This document shows positions 33,364-42,067 of a DNA stretch of 64,000 nt, in pieces. The notes beneath the pieces were generated by a model. The model saw nothing but the letters and a program-made list of their open reading frames with translations. It was not told the origin of the DNA and searched no databases. This DNA comes from Methanobacterium_D sp040373355 (GTDB lineage Archaea > Methanobacteriota > Methanobacteria > Methanobacteriales > Methanobacteriaceae). Position 1 is the stretch's first letter. Each line of letters opens with the position of its first letter. The DNA lies in contig NZ_CP166866.1 in NCBI RefSeq assembly GCF_047495555.1, positions 2,166,001 through 2,230,000 on the forward strand. The letters are read 5' to 3'. Made by a program: the position numbers and the translations under genes.

Positions 33364-33789
33364 ATGAAACAAGAGTCATCTTATATATTGTTGGTTGAGG
33401 ATAATCCTGCAGATGCACGTATAATTATTGATTATTTTAAGGCAAATTATAATGTTGAGGTTAAGCATTTTACTGATGATGTTGATGTATTAGATTATCT
33501 GTGTCAGAATGAAATATATGAAAGTAATGTCTTTCCAGATATCATTATTTTAGATATGAATTTACCCAAAGTTAGTGGTTTGGATGTGCTTAAAAAGATT
33601 AAAACTGATTCTAAATTAAAACGAATACCAGTAATTGTTTTTGGCACTTCAAGTGACCATTTAGAAATTAAAGAAGTATATAATAATTATGCTAACGGTT
33701 ACATCATTAAACCAATAGATTTAGATGAATTGGATGATGTTTTAAGGCATATTGCATATTTTTGGTTAGAATTAACTACATTGCCCTAA
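33364..33789 (+). CDS. Single-domain response regulator
   Basis: This 141-residue receiver-domain protein is the probable partner of the preceding kinase. Conserved residues are the acidic pair E12/D13 (LVEDNPADA), phospho-acceptor D64 in ILDMNLP, T95 in VFGTSS and K116 in YIIKPIDL. The tail AYFWLELTTLP is typical of Rcp1-like receivers of methanogens. There is no output domain, so it signals by protein contact or phosphorelay. GGAGGG lies 12-17 nt before the ATG. Confidence 0.92.
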   Translation: MKQESSYILLVEDNPADARIIIDYFKANYNVEVKHFTDDVDVLDYLCQNEIYESNVFPDIIILDMNLPKVSGLDVLKKIKTDSKLKRIPVIVFGTSSDHLEIKEVYNNYANGYIIKPIDLDELDDVLRHIAYFWLELTTLP

Positions 33790-34401
33790 ATAATTATATA
33801 AAGCTTTTTTAAGGTAATTTAGTAATAGTAAGCCATAACTCATCTATTAATTCCATAATGTATTCAAATTCATCTTAACTGAGTCTTAAAATATCTCCCT
33901 ATGTTTTCTTATTTTAAAACTTTTTGTTAGTTACTACTTCATAGGGAAATCTATTTAAATTATTGTCCAGAAATCTTTAAATGGTTATAGAGTGCTTGAT
34001 TTAATAGTATTGTCCTCTGGCGGACTTTTCATACTTCTGATTTTGTTATACATTCTTTATTTCCTTTAAAGTCTTGTTTTATTTCATATTTTCTTTTATT
34101 TGTGAATGATTTAATGATGTTTTGGTTAAGTGTTTAGAGACGTTTTTAGGTAGAATGAAGGTTATTTGTGTCGTTTTATTTTGTGGTGATTTTTCGATAA
34201 TTAAATATAGTTGAATTGTTCCATAGTATATTATAAGAATATATTCGTGTTGGCATTGTGGTATATGTTGCAACAGAATTATTTTTATTAGAATACTCAA
34301 ACACAATTATATAAATTAACTTCTTATTTAAAACTAAAAAGTTTATTAAAATTATCTATTTAACCCAGTTTTAAAGAAAAATCATTTAAGAGGCATATAA
34401 A
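33790..34401. other. Gene-poor AT-rich region with decayed sequence
   Basis: This 612-nt region between the response regulator and radB holds one recognisable fossil, a response-regulator tail on the minus strand (33809-33874), annotated separately. A 75-codon minus-strand open frame at 34079-34306 has unlikely composition and resembles nothing I know. The region looks like the residue of a second two-component gene set. Confidence 0.6.
33809..33874 (-). pseudogene. Response-regulator C-terminal remnant
   Basis: Read on the minus strand this stretch encodes DEFEYIMELIDELWLTITK followed by LP and a stop. That is the C-terminal helix and exact ending type of Rcp1-like receivers; the intact neighbour 20 nt away ends ELDDVLRHIAYFWLELTTLP. 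An in-frame stop lies immediately upstream, and no receiver core can be read beyond it. It is convergent with the intact regulator. Confidence 0.6.
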
Positions 34402-35100
34402 TTGAAAACATTATCTAACATTAACCAATCCGCCAAAATACCCATTGGTTGTCCTATTGACATGATAATAGATGGAGGAATAGAAAAAGGATCCATTACA
34501 CAGTTTTATGGTCCTCCAGGATCAGGGAAAACCAATATTGCATTAAAGTTACTTGTTCAGTGCGCTAAAAATGGTAAAAAAGCAGTTTTGATAGATACTG
34601 AAGGTGGGTTATCCATTGAAAGAGTAAAACAAATTGCAGGAGAAGACTTTGAAAAACTGGCAGTAAATATAATTGTTCTAGAACCTACCACTTTTAAAGA
34701 ACAAAATGAGGCTCTTCAAAAGATAGAAACAAGCTTAAAAAATAGTGCAGATAATATTGACCTTATTGTTCTTGATTCAGCAGTTGCTCTTTACAGATTA
34801 AAAGAAGGTGGTCAGACAGAAATAAATAGAGAACTTGGAAAGCAAATGGGACTTTTATCAAGACTTGCAAGGAAGCATGATACTGCAGTAATAATTACAA
34901 ATCATATTTACTCCATTTTTGATGATGAAGGGGATGCAATAGAACCGGTTGGCGGTACAACATTAAAATACTGGAGTAAAATTATCGTTGAGCTTGAAAG
35001 AAAAGATAACGGCGAAAGATTTGCAATTCTTAAAAGACATAAAAGTCTTCCTGAAGGTGCTAAAGTTAAATTTGAAATTGTTGATAGAGGTTTAGAGTAA
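34402..35100 (+). CDS. radB: DNA repair and recombination protein RadB
   Basis: This 232-residue RecA-superfamily protein is RadB, the euryarchaeal Rad51 paralogue that assists RadA in recombination. Walker A is GPPGSGKT (37-44) and Walker B is in DLIVLDSAV. It lacks the N-terminal helix-hairpin-helix domain of RadA, as expected. The start is TTG, with GAGG 9 nt upstream. The length matches RadB. Confidence 0.95.
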   Translation: MKTLSNINQSAKIPIGCPIDMIIDGGIEKGSITQFYGPPGSGKTNIALKLLVQCAKNGKKAVLIDTEGGLSIERVKQIAGEDFEKLAVNIIVLEPTTFKEQNEALQKIETSLKNSADNIDLIVLDSAVALYRLKEGGQTEINRELGKQMGLLSRLARKHDTAVIITNHIYSIFDDEGDAIEPVGGTTLKYWSKIIVELERKDNGERFAILKRHKSLPEGAKVKFEIVDRGLE

Positions 35101-35318
35101 ATTCAAAATACCTCTAACTATTTTACTAAATAAATTTCTTAGATCAATGCATTTTTAATTATTTATTTAGTTATAATAAATATTACTTTTAATAAAATTA
35201 GAATAAAGGATTATTGTTAAATAACTATAAATAATAGTTTTTAAAAACAATAAGGTGATTAAACATTATTTTAAGTTTATAAATCGATATTAACATTATT
35301 TTAAGTGTTGTGAGATAT

Positions 35319-36479
35319 ATGATTTCACCGAAAAAATATGCAAGAGCAGCTAAAAGATTGCCTAAGGGCTTTGATGATATAAATGAGTTCTTTGACTATG
35401 TCTTTCATGATAAAGAAATGATATGGATGGGTCAAAATACCAATCATTTGCATGAAGAAAGCGACATTATGTACTCAATGCTCGAGAGCGTTAAAAATAA
35501 AGATTACTGCAAATACCCACCACCAGAAGGATTTCCAGAACTTAAAGATCTAATACTTGAAGATTTAGGGCTTAAAGATGGAGTAAATGATGTTCTGGTA
35601 ACAGCAGGAGGTACAGAGTCACTATTTCTATGCATGAACGATATATTGGATCCAACAGACAACGTAATAACCTGTGATCCAGGTTATCTTATAATTGATA
35701 ACTTTGCAAGCAGATTTGCAGACCACGTTAAATCTGTTCCTATTTACAGTGAAGAAAACTGTTATAAGTTAACTCCAGAGCTTGTACAGGAGACCATGGA
35801 CAAGAATACCAAGATCATATCACTTGTAGATCCTTTAAATCCTCTTGGATCATGCTATACTAAAGCAGAAATTAAAGAATTCTGTGATATGGCAATTGAC
35901 AACGATATGTATCTTTTACATGACATAACTTATCGTGATTTTGCAAGAGACCACCACCTTACAAGTAAATATGCTCCAGAACGCAGCGTAACTGTCTACA
36001 GTTTTTCCAAAATCTATGGAATGGCAGGACTGCGTATTGGCGCAATGATAAGTACTCCAGAAATTCTAAATTCTGTTAGAAGTATTCTAATTAACGATCT
36101 TGGAACGAACATTGTGGCTCAAAAAGGAGCACTTGCAGCAATTAAATCTAAACCAGAATGGATTAATAGAATACGGAATACGACAAGAGGCAACCAGAAA
36201 ATCATTAAAGAAGCAGTTGATGAAGTAGACGGTGCTTTTATACCGGTTTATCCATCAGATGGAAATATGATTGCAATCGATATCTATAAAACAGGAGTAG
36301 AACCGGTAGATTTAGTAGATTTCCTTCTTGATAGGAAAATCTTTGCAAGAGAAGGTGCATACACCAGTAAATTATTTGGTGGCAGGTACTTAAGAGTTAG
36401 CTTTTCCATCCCTCAAGCAGGCGTAGAAAAGTTCGCAACTGATTTTAAGGACGGAATGAAAGCACTTAGAAAAAAATAA
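35319..36479 (+). CDS. PLP-dependent aminotransferase, class I/II
   Basis: This roughly 386-residue fold-type I aminotransferase has the PLP-lysine motif YSFSKIYGMAGLRIG, the Asn/Asp segment LVDPLNPLGS, and the C-terminal Arg in YLRVSFSIP. It resembles archaeal histidinol-phosphate or aspartate-type aminotransferases, but the substrate cannot be read from the sequence. I use the ATG at 35319; an in-frame GTG at 35310 would add three residues. It stands alone, with no pathway neighbours to help. Confidence 0.87.
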   Translation: MISPKKYARAAKRLPKGFDDINEFFDYVFHDKEMIWMGQNTNHLHEESDIMYSMLESVKNKDYCKYPPPEGFPELKDLILEDLGLKDGVNDVLVTAGGTESLFLCMNDILDPTDNVITCDPGYLIIDNFASRFADHVKSVPIYSEENCYKLTPELVQETMDKNTKIISLVDPLNPLGSCYTKAEIKEFCDMAIDNDMYLLHDITYRDFARDHHLTSKYAPERSVTVYSFSKIYGMAGLRIGAMISTPEILNSVRSILINDLGTNIVAQKGALAAIKSKPEWINRIRNTTRGNQKIIKEAVDEVDGAFIPVYPSDGNMIAIDIYKTGVEPVDLVDFLLDRKIFAREGAYTSKLFGGRYLRVSFSIPQAGVEKFATDFKDGMKALRKK

Positions 36480-36537
36480 ACTCTTTTTTTTATTTTAAAA
36501 ACATTTTATTTTTCTAAATTTAGCTTATTTTTCTCAG

Positions 36538-37736
36538 TTACTTACTAAAAACTCCATTAAGCCAGATTATAACCACCGCATTCATCAAACTTAAATTTGT
36601 AACTTGACAATGGGATTCAGCACCTTCTTTTTCTGTAAACATACGCGTACTTTTGGCCCACTAACAACTTCATAAAATCTCTGGGCCTGATATAATGACT
36701 CGTCTCCTTCTCCTTCACCAACAAGAGCAATTGTAGGGCATGTAATTTTATCCAAATCATCTAATATATTAAATTCCTTAGTTTTCTCAAAAGCTTCAGC
36801 CATATTTTTAGCACCATAACGTCTTGTAAATGTTTCCACAGCCCAGCGAACAAAAGGATTTTTAGCAAAAATTTTATCATAATCTTTTTCATCTATTTCT
36901 GTAAGTTTCTTCAGATTTTCAAATCCTGCATAATATCTACTAATATCAATAATAGGTTAATCAGCAACAAGCTTTAATTCGTTTTTCATAAACTGCAGCC
37001 CTAGATACAAAGTAACCTCCAAGGCTGAATCCAACAAGAGCAATGCTTTCCTCATCTACATCATTACGTGAAAGAACGTAATCTACAACGGATTTTACAG
37101 GTAATTCATAATCTGGCCTCAAAGGTTTTTCCGGATACTTATGTCTTGTTCCAACTTGTCCAGGCCCTTCAAAAAGCAAAACATTATAACCTCGTTTAAC
37201 AGCTCCAGCCCCTAAATAAAAATATAGTTCTTCTGCAGTACTATCAAAACCACCCATAACAAGAACTGTTGGTCTCTTCTTACCCTTATTTTGGCTAAGG
37301 AAATAACCCGGTAATTTTATATTCTCAAAGGGTATCTCAATTACTTCACAACTTATATCAAACAGTCCTGCAGCATTCTGGAAACATTCTCTACTTTTTT
37401 CCCAGTTTTCACGGCTGTGGGGTTCGCTAAAGAATCCATAATACTCCGCAGAACGATAGTACATTGAAGCTCTTAAATAAGAATCTCGAGCACTTATCTT
37501 CTCATCCTTTTTCATAAAGTTATCTACTTCTTTTTCAACCATTTCTGCAGTTATTTTCCATTCATTAGCCCAACTTACTGTATTTCCGTCATCTATTCTT
37601 TCTGCAGTGGCAATACATTCTCCAATAGAAGCACCCCCATAATGATGTAAACCAAGTGCTCTCATTAACTGAAAATTAAACCCTTCATTTTTAAAAAAAT
37701 TAGACTTAAGCTCATCTTTTTAACTTCATTTGCCAT
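36538..37736 (-). pseudogene. Alpha/beta hydrolase (FrsA-like esterase), disrupted
   Basis: Three reading-frame breaks interrupt a gene of about 400 codons. The start (MANEVKK, 37736) shifts frame near 37715. The main piece (LHHYGGASIGECIATAERID to nucleophile motif GFSLGGYF) stops at 36961. The next frame continues PIIDISRYYAGFENLKK after an in-frame TAA. A last shift near 36641 leads to FTEKEGAESHCQV and the natural end at 36538. The intact protein would be a cytosolic serine hydrolase; GFSLGG holds its Ser. Several independent lesions make sequencing error unlikely. Confidence 0.85.
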
Positions 37737-37837
37737 TATATTACTTCCCAAACTGATTAATAATAAATTTATTAATTATATTATTGGTTTAAAAGTTAAA
37801 AACTTTAAGCTTACTTTAAAATAAAAACAAAAAATTA

Positions 37838-37856
37838 AAATTAATTCGATTAATTT
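37838..37856 (-). terminator. Hairpin and T-rich terminator after abce1
   Basis: A perfect 8-bp inverted repeat (AAATTAAT/ATTAATTT, loop TCG) follows the abce1 stop by about 25 nt. On the coding strand, T-rich tracts flank it on both sides. Archaeal terminators are usually T tracts, so the hairpin may be incidental. Confidence 0.4.
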
Positions 37857-37879
37857 AAAAATAAAAATTAAAAAGAGAA

Positions 37880-39655
37880 CTAGCTCTCCAGATAATAGTA
37901 TTCGCCTTTTGTTTTTTGTTCCCTGTCAAGATAACTGTCAAACTTATTAACACGAGGTCTCTTAGTTTCTTTATCCCGTCTAAATGTTATTCCAACATCC
38001 GATAGAAACTTATTCATTGCACTTCGAAGATCCATCGGACTGGTAGCATGACCTTCAACTCCAGGTTCACCGTAGAATACCATTGCCCGATCAGATATAT
38101 AATCAATAAACACAATGTCGTGGTCAATAATTATTGAAGCTGCGTGTCTGCTTTCAATTATCTTCTGTATTGCTCTTGCAGCCCTTAGTCTCTGTTCAAC
38201 ATCTAAAAATGCTGTTGGTTCATCAAAAAGGTAAACATCAGCGTCTTTAGAAAGTGCTGCTGCAATTGCAAGTCGCTGCAATTCTCCACCACTTAACTCC
38301 TTAACATTTTTCTCCATGATTTCATCAAGTGTAAAAGGCTTTACAATCTCAGTTTTAAATAAAGGAGTACCATAACTAGGTGCATTTGTCATTAAAAATT
38401 CCATTACAGTTCCATCAAAATTAGAAGACAAATATTGAGGCTTATAGGCTATTGAAACCTTCTTTTTTATCTTTCCTTCATCTGGTTTTTCTGCAGCTGC
38501 AAGCATTTTAGCAAAGGTAGTTTTTCCAATACCGTTTGGTCCAAATGCAGTTATAATTTCATTGTATTGAACTTCTCCTTCTTCTGCTTCAATAGAAAAC
38601 CCATCATATGATTTTTTAAGTGAAGTATATTCAGCAAGAACTTCAGCATCAACTATTTCACTTGGAGGTCTTACATCAAAGACTATTGGCTGTCTTCTAA
38701 ACCTCACATTCTCTTCTTTTAAAAATCCGCCAATGTAAGTATTTATTCCCACTCTTACTCCTCTCATCTGAGCTACAACACCATAAGCGCCAGGATGTCC
38801 ATAAAGAATGTGTACATAATCAGATATCGCATCTAGTGCAGCCAAGTCGTGTTCTATGACCATCACAGATTTTCCTTCATCTGCAAGGCCTCTTATAACT
38901 TTAACTGCATTTAATCTTTGTTTAACATCAAGCCATGATGTAGGCTCGTCAAAGTAATAGAAATCAGCATCTTTTAATGCTGCAGCAGCAATTGCAATAC
39001 GCTGGAGTTCTCCACCACTTAATTTAGCAATATCTCTATCTAAAATTGCTTTTATTTCAAGAATTTCAGCGATCTCATCTAGTTTTTTTCTCTCATCAAC
39101 GCGACTTAATAGATCCTTAACTTTTCCTTTAGCCACCTTTGAAAGCATATCCACCATCTGAGGTTTGTGAGAAGTCTTTATATTACCTTCAGAAAGCTTT
39201 TTAAAGTATCCTTGAAGTTGTGAACCTTTAAAGTGATTTATTATTGTCTCCCATTCAACTTCTTCATCATAGTTTCCAAGGTTTGGTTTAAGCTCGCCAG
39301 ATAATATTTTTATTATAGTTGACTTTCCTATCCCGTTTGGACCCAAAATACCTACTACTGAACCCTCCTTGATGTTTGGAAGCCCGAATAATTCGAACTG
39401 ATTTTGTCCATATCTATGGATTGGCTCTTCAAGAGCTTCAGGTAGGTTTATAATTGTTACAGCATTGAGATAGCATCTTTTAGTACATATACCGCATCCA
39501 GAACATAATTCTTCAGAAAATACTGCTTTTTTAGTTTTAGGATCTATAGTTATGGTGTCTTCTTCCATCCTGACACCAGGACAGTATTCAATGCAGACGT
39601 AGTTGCACTTTTTGGGCATACATCTTTCATGATCTAATATAGCAATTCTTGTCAA
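37880..39655 (-). CDS. Ribosome recycling ATPase ABCE1/RLI
   Basis: This 591-residue protein is ABCE1 (Rli1), which splits ribosomes after termination together with aPelota/aRF1. The N-terminal domain has two [4Fe-4S] cluster motifs, including CSGCGICTKRCYLNAV. Two ABC ATPase domains follow: Walker A GPNGIGKST and GPNGIGKTT, signatures LSGGELQRIAIAAA and LSGGELQRLAIAAA, Walker B YYFDEPTSWLD and YLFDEPTAFLD. No membrane domain is present. The length and order are canonical for archaea. GGTGATAAA precedes the start. Confidence 0.97.
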   Translation of the reverse strand: MTRIAILDHERCMPKKCNYVCIEYCPGVRMEEDTITIDPKTKKAVFSEELCSGCGICTKRCYLNAVTIINLPEALEEPIHRYGQNQFELFGLPNIKEGSVVGILGPNGIGKSTIIKILSGELKPNLGNYDEEVEWETIINHFKGSQLQGYFKKLSEGNIKTSHKPQMVDMLSKVAKGKVKDLLSRVDERKKLDEIAEILEIKAILDRDIAKLSGGELQRIAIAAAALKDADFYYFDEPTSWLDVKQRLNAVKVIRGLADEGKSVMVIEHDLAALDAISDYVHILYGHPGAYGVVAQMRGVRVGINTYIGGFLKEENVRFRRQPIVFDVRPPSEIVDAEVLAEYTSLKKSYDGFSIEAEEGEVQYNEIITAFGPNGIGKTTFAKMLAAAEKPDEGKIKKKVSIAYKPQYLSSNFDGTVMEFLMTNAPSYGTPLFKTEIVKPFTLDEIMEKNVKELSGGELQRLAIAAALSKDADVYLFDEPTAFLDVEQRLRAARAIQKIIESRHAASIIIDHDIVFIDYISDRAMVFYGEPGVEGHATSPMDLRSAMNKFLSDVGITFRRDKETKRPRVNKFDSYLDREQKTKGEYYYLES

Positions 39656-39822
39656 TTTATCACCAGAATTAGTAAATAACCTTTAATAATTGATTAAATT
39701 TATAATAAGCTACTTTTCAATATTTTAAAAAGTTTTTTACTCTATTATTTTTATTAGATATTATATAAATGTTCAGAGTATTTTTAATGATACTTAAATT
39801 AAAATCTTAATAAATAAAAAAT

Positions 39823-40578
39823 TTATGAATTAATGTTTAAAGTAGCTATATACTCATATCCATCTGGAGTATTCTCTTCTGCTTGCTTATTTTTAATTAT
39901 TTCTGAATTCAATCCAAAATGTTCTGCTGCTAACTTTAAATGGCAGAGGGCAATACCCATATCAATATGATTCCACTTTTTAACAATTAATGCTTTTAAG
40001 AAATTGGATTTAATACAGTATGCATGAATTGAATTTTCATCGCCCTTAAAAAACCATGGCTGGCTATTTGTAGCTGAAGGAGCAAGTCTAGCAGGTTCTA
40101 GGAGTTCTTCCAAACCATTTATATCGCTTATTTTATGGATATCTTTCCTTTTAAACTCTGAAATGTTTTCTCTGTATAATGGTTCATTAGGTTTTCCAAA
40201 TGCAAGTACAATGACATATTCCAGTTTAGAACCCTTTAAAATATCCCCCTTTGGCTTGGGTATTCCTTGCCAGCAGCAGCCAATCCCATTTGCAGAAAGA
40301 TATAGATCAACTTTTTGAAGCATAAATCCAAGATTTATAAGATATCCTTCCTTATTTTCTGAAAATGCTGCAATATAATATGGGGCCTGTCTCATTATCC
40401 GTTTATTAACATCATCTCCAGATATTATCTTAAATTCCGTTTTAATATCCTCGTAAATTGGATTTAAATTCTCTAAAAAATTAGAAACACTTTTAATGGT
40501 TTCTTTATCTAGCGCGGATGAATTATAGTTTCTGATTGATCTCCGTTTAAATATAGCATCATAAAGGATTTCTTTCAT
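39823..40578 (-). CDS. Nitroreductase-family flavoprotein (TM1586-like)
   Basis: This 251-residue protein resembles the putative nitroreductases typified by TM1586. RRSIRNYNSSALD near the N-terminus is the FMN phosphate-binding segment. In the second half EPARLAPSATNSQPWFF is the second conserved flavin segment. The sequence contains CCWQGIPKPKGD between them. I start at MKEILYDAIFKRRS, preceded by GAGAT; a start seven codons earlier is possible. It is a single gene; its substrate is unknown. Confidence 0.8.
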   Translation of the reverse strand: MKEILYDAIFKRRSIRNYNSSALDKETIKSVSNFLENLNPIYEDIKTEFKIISGDDVNKRIMRQAPYYIAAFSENKEGYLINLGFMLQKVDLYLSANGIGCCWQGIPKPKGDILKGSKLEYVIVLAFGKPNEPLYRENISEFKRKDIHKISDINGLEELLEPARLAPSATNSQPWFFKGDENSIHAYCIKSNFLKALIVKKWNHIDMGIALCHLKLAAEHFGLNSEIIKNKQAEENTPDGYEYIATLNINS

Positions 40579-40822
40579 TTTTATCTCTTTAATTACCATA
40601 TCTTAAATAATATTGTTTAAATTTATATAATGGTTTGCATAATGTGAATCTTATAAAGCATTAAATAATATATAAAGATAAAAATTTTATTAAATAACTA
40701 ATAATTATCTAATTAAAAAAGAGACTTATCATTACTTAAAAAGAAATATACTGCCATGATTATAGGACTTTACAGATTATTACTTTATAAAAAAAACTCG
40801 AGAGAAATCACTTATAGTATGA

Positions 40823-40852
40823 TAAAAATAAAAAAAATTTTAAAAAAAGAAA
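40823..40852 (-). terminator. T-rich terminator after the histone gene
   Basis: Immediately after the histone stop, the coding strand runs almost entirely in T (TTTCTTTTTTTAAAATTTTT and onward). This is the usual form of an archaeal terminator, and strong termination would suit a highly expressed histone gene. Confidence 0.5.
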
Positions 40853-41071
40853 TTACATCATCCTTGCTTTGGTTCTGACAGCCAATTCAATGTCTGATGC
40901 TTTAACAGTTTTTCTTCCAGCGTGTCTTGCAAGTTTAACAGCTTCTGAAGCTATTTCTTCACCCATTCCTTCAAGAACTTTAGTAAGTTCATCTCGTGCA
41001 TCATCACTAATTCTTTGGGCACCTGCATTTTTTATTATTCTTCCGACTGGAGCTATTGGTAATTCAGTCAT
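40853..41071 (-). CDS. Archaeal histone (HMf family), 72 residues
   Basis: This 72-residue histone-fold protein packages DNA as dimers that stack into superhelices. ELPIAPVGRIIKNAGAQRIS and RHAGRKTVKASDIELAV are diagnostic of HMf-type histones. It has a slightly longer C-terminus (RTKARMM) than the second histone in this window. GAGGTGAT lies 4 nt before the ATG and a good TATA box is upstream, consistent with high expression as a single-gene transcript. Confidence 0.97.
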   Translation of the reverse strand: MTELPIAPVGRIIKNAGAQRISDDARDELTKVLEGMGEEIASEAVKLARHAGRKTVKASDIELAVRTKARMM

Positions 41072-41075
41072 TCAT

Positions 41076-41117
41076 ATCACCTCATTACTTTATTAGTACT
41101 ACATAGTATTTAAATAT
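41076..41117 (-). promoter_or_regulatory. Promoter and ribosome binding site of the 72-residue histone
   Basis: On the minus strand ATATTTAAAT (41108-41117) is TATA-like and predicts a start near 41088. GAGGTGAT (41076-41083) is a full Shine-Dalgarno match just before the ATG. The leader would be under 20 nt. Confidence 0.55.
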
Positions 41118-41513
41118 GTCGATTATATTGGTTTTTCATAACTCTTATTGAGAATGTAACTTCATGATAATCTGTAATCAATTATTTGTCATGTGTCACT
41201 TTTAGTTCTTATTACTGATTGTAAATACAATTTTTTATCATGTTTCAAAATCAAGGAGAATTCTAAAATAGAAAATAGATTCAAATTTAAGTTTTCATCT
41301 TGAAAAAAAAGCACATATAGGGTTTTTATTGTAATAATTTATTAAAAATATTTCCTATAGCCAATTTAAAGAGTAGAACTTAATCATTCTTTAAATAAAG
41401 ACACTGATATGTCAATTTGTACACTTTTGGTGTATATGAAGGATTATTTTATAATAAATATTTATGAATTAGTATTACTAATAGATATATTAAATGATTA
41501 AAAATTAAAAGAG
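41118..41513. other. Gene-free AT-rich spacer between histone and PEBP genes
   Basis: About 400 nt of AT-rich DNA lies between the divergent histone and PEBP genes. It must hold both promoters. Only weak structure is visible, such as the 5-bp TACAC/GTGTA repeat near 41420-41434. I see no gene, repeat family or RNA. Confidence 0.5.
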
Positions 41514-41520
41514 AAGGAGG
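41481..41520 (+). promoter_or_regulatory. Promoter and strong ribosome binding site of the PEBP gene
   Basis: ATAGATATATTA (41481-41492) is TATA-like. GGAGG at 41516-41520 lies 7 nt before the ATG at 41528 and decides the start. The predicted leader is about 20 nt. Confidence 0.5.
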
Positions 41521-41527
41521 AAAAAAT

Positions 41528-41986
41528 ATGATAAATATCAAAAGTGATAGCTTCAATGATGGAGATATAATACCCAAAAAATTTACATGCGATGATATGA
41601 ACATTTCTCCACAACTTCAATGGGATTTAATTCCAGATGATAGCAAAAGTTTAGCTATTCTATGTGAAGATCCTGATGCTCCAAGCGGACTCTTTACCCA
41701 CTGGATAATTTTTAATATTCCTTCAGATGTTAATGAAATACCTGAAAATGTAGAAAAAAAAGAAAATCTAGAAAATGGAGCAGTTCAGGGGACAACAAGC
41801 TATGGTTCTGCGGGTTATAGAGGCCCATGTCCCCCTCAAGGTCCTGCACATAGATACTTCTTTAGAATTTATGCACTTGACAATATACTAGATTTAGGCC
41901 CATTAGCAGAAAGAGAGGAATTTTTAAATGCAATAGAAGGACATATTTTAGACGAAGGGATTTTAATAGGTAAATACCGAGGTTAA
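41528..41986 (+). CDS. YbhB/YbcL family PEBP protein
   Basis: This 152-residue protein belongs to the phosphatidylethanolamine-binding-protein (Raf kinase inhibitor-like) family. The ligand-pocket motifs DPDAPSGLFTHWIIFNIPSD and GYRGPCPPQGPAHRYFFRIY are intact. There is no signal peptide, so it is cytosolic. It is monocistronic with a strong ribosome binding site. The biological role of archaeal members is not established. Confidence 0.92.
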   Translation: MINIKSDSFNDGDIIPKKFTCDDMNISPQLQWDLIPDDSKSLAILCEDPDAPSGLFTHWIIFNIPSDVNEIPENVEKKENLENGAVQGTTSYGSAGYRGPCPPQGPAHRYFFRIYALDNILDLGPLAEREEFLNAIEGHILDEGILIGKYRG

Positions 41987-42067
41987 AATAATTTTTATTT
42001 TTTTAAAGAGAATTAAATAATTAAAGAAATAACAATAATCATTTATCCAGATATCTAAACAATATTA

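Noticed and set aside
30683..33789. Mobile element carrying the kinase/regulator pair
   Set aside because: No transposase, integrase, terminal repeats or target duplication are visible; the pair looks chromosomal.
34079..34306. 75-codon minus-strand open frame
   Set aside because: It has unlikely amino-acid composition, no ribosome binding site and no recognised motif. It lies in a decayed region.
36961..37665. Intact 234-residue hydrolase
   Set aside because: The frame lacks the normal start and the C-terminal catalytic part. The missing pieces lie in other frames directly next to it.
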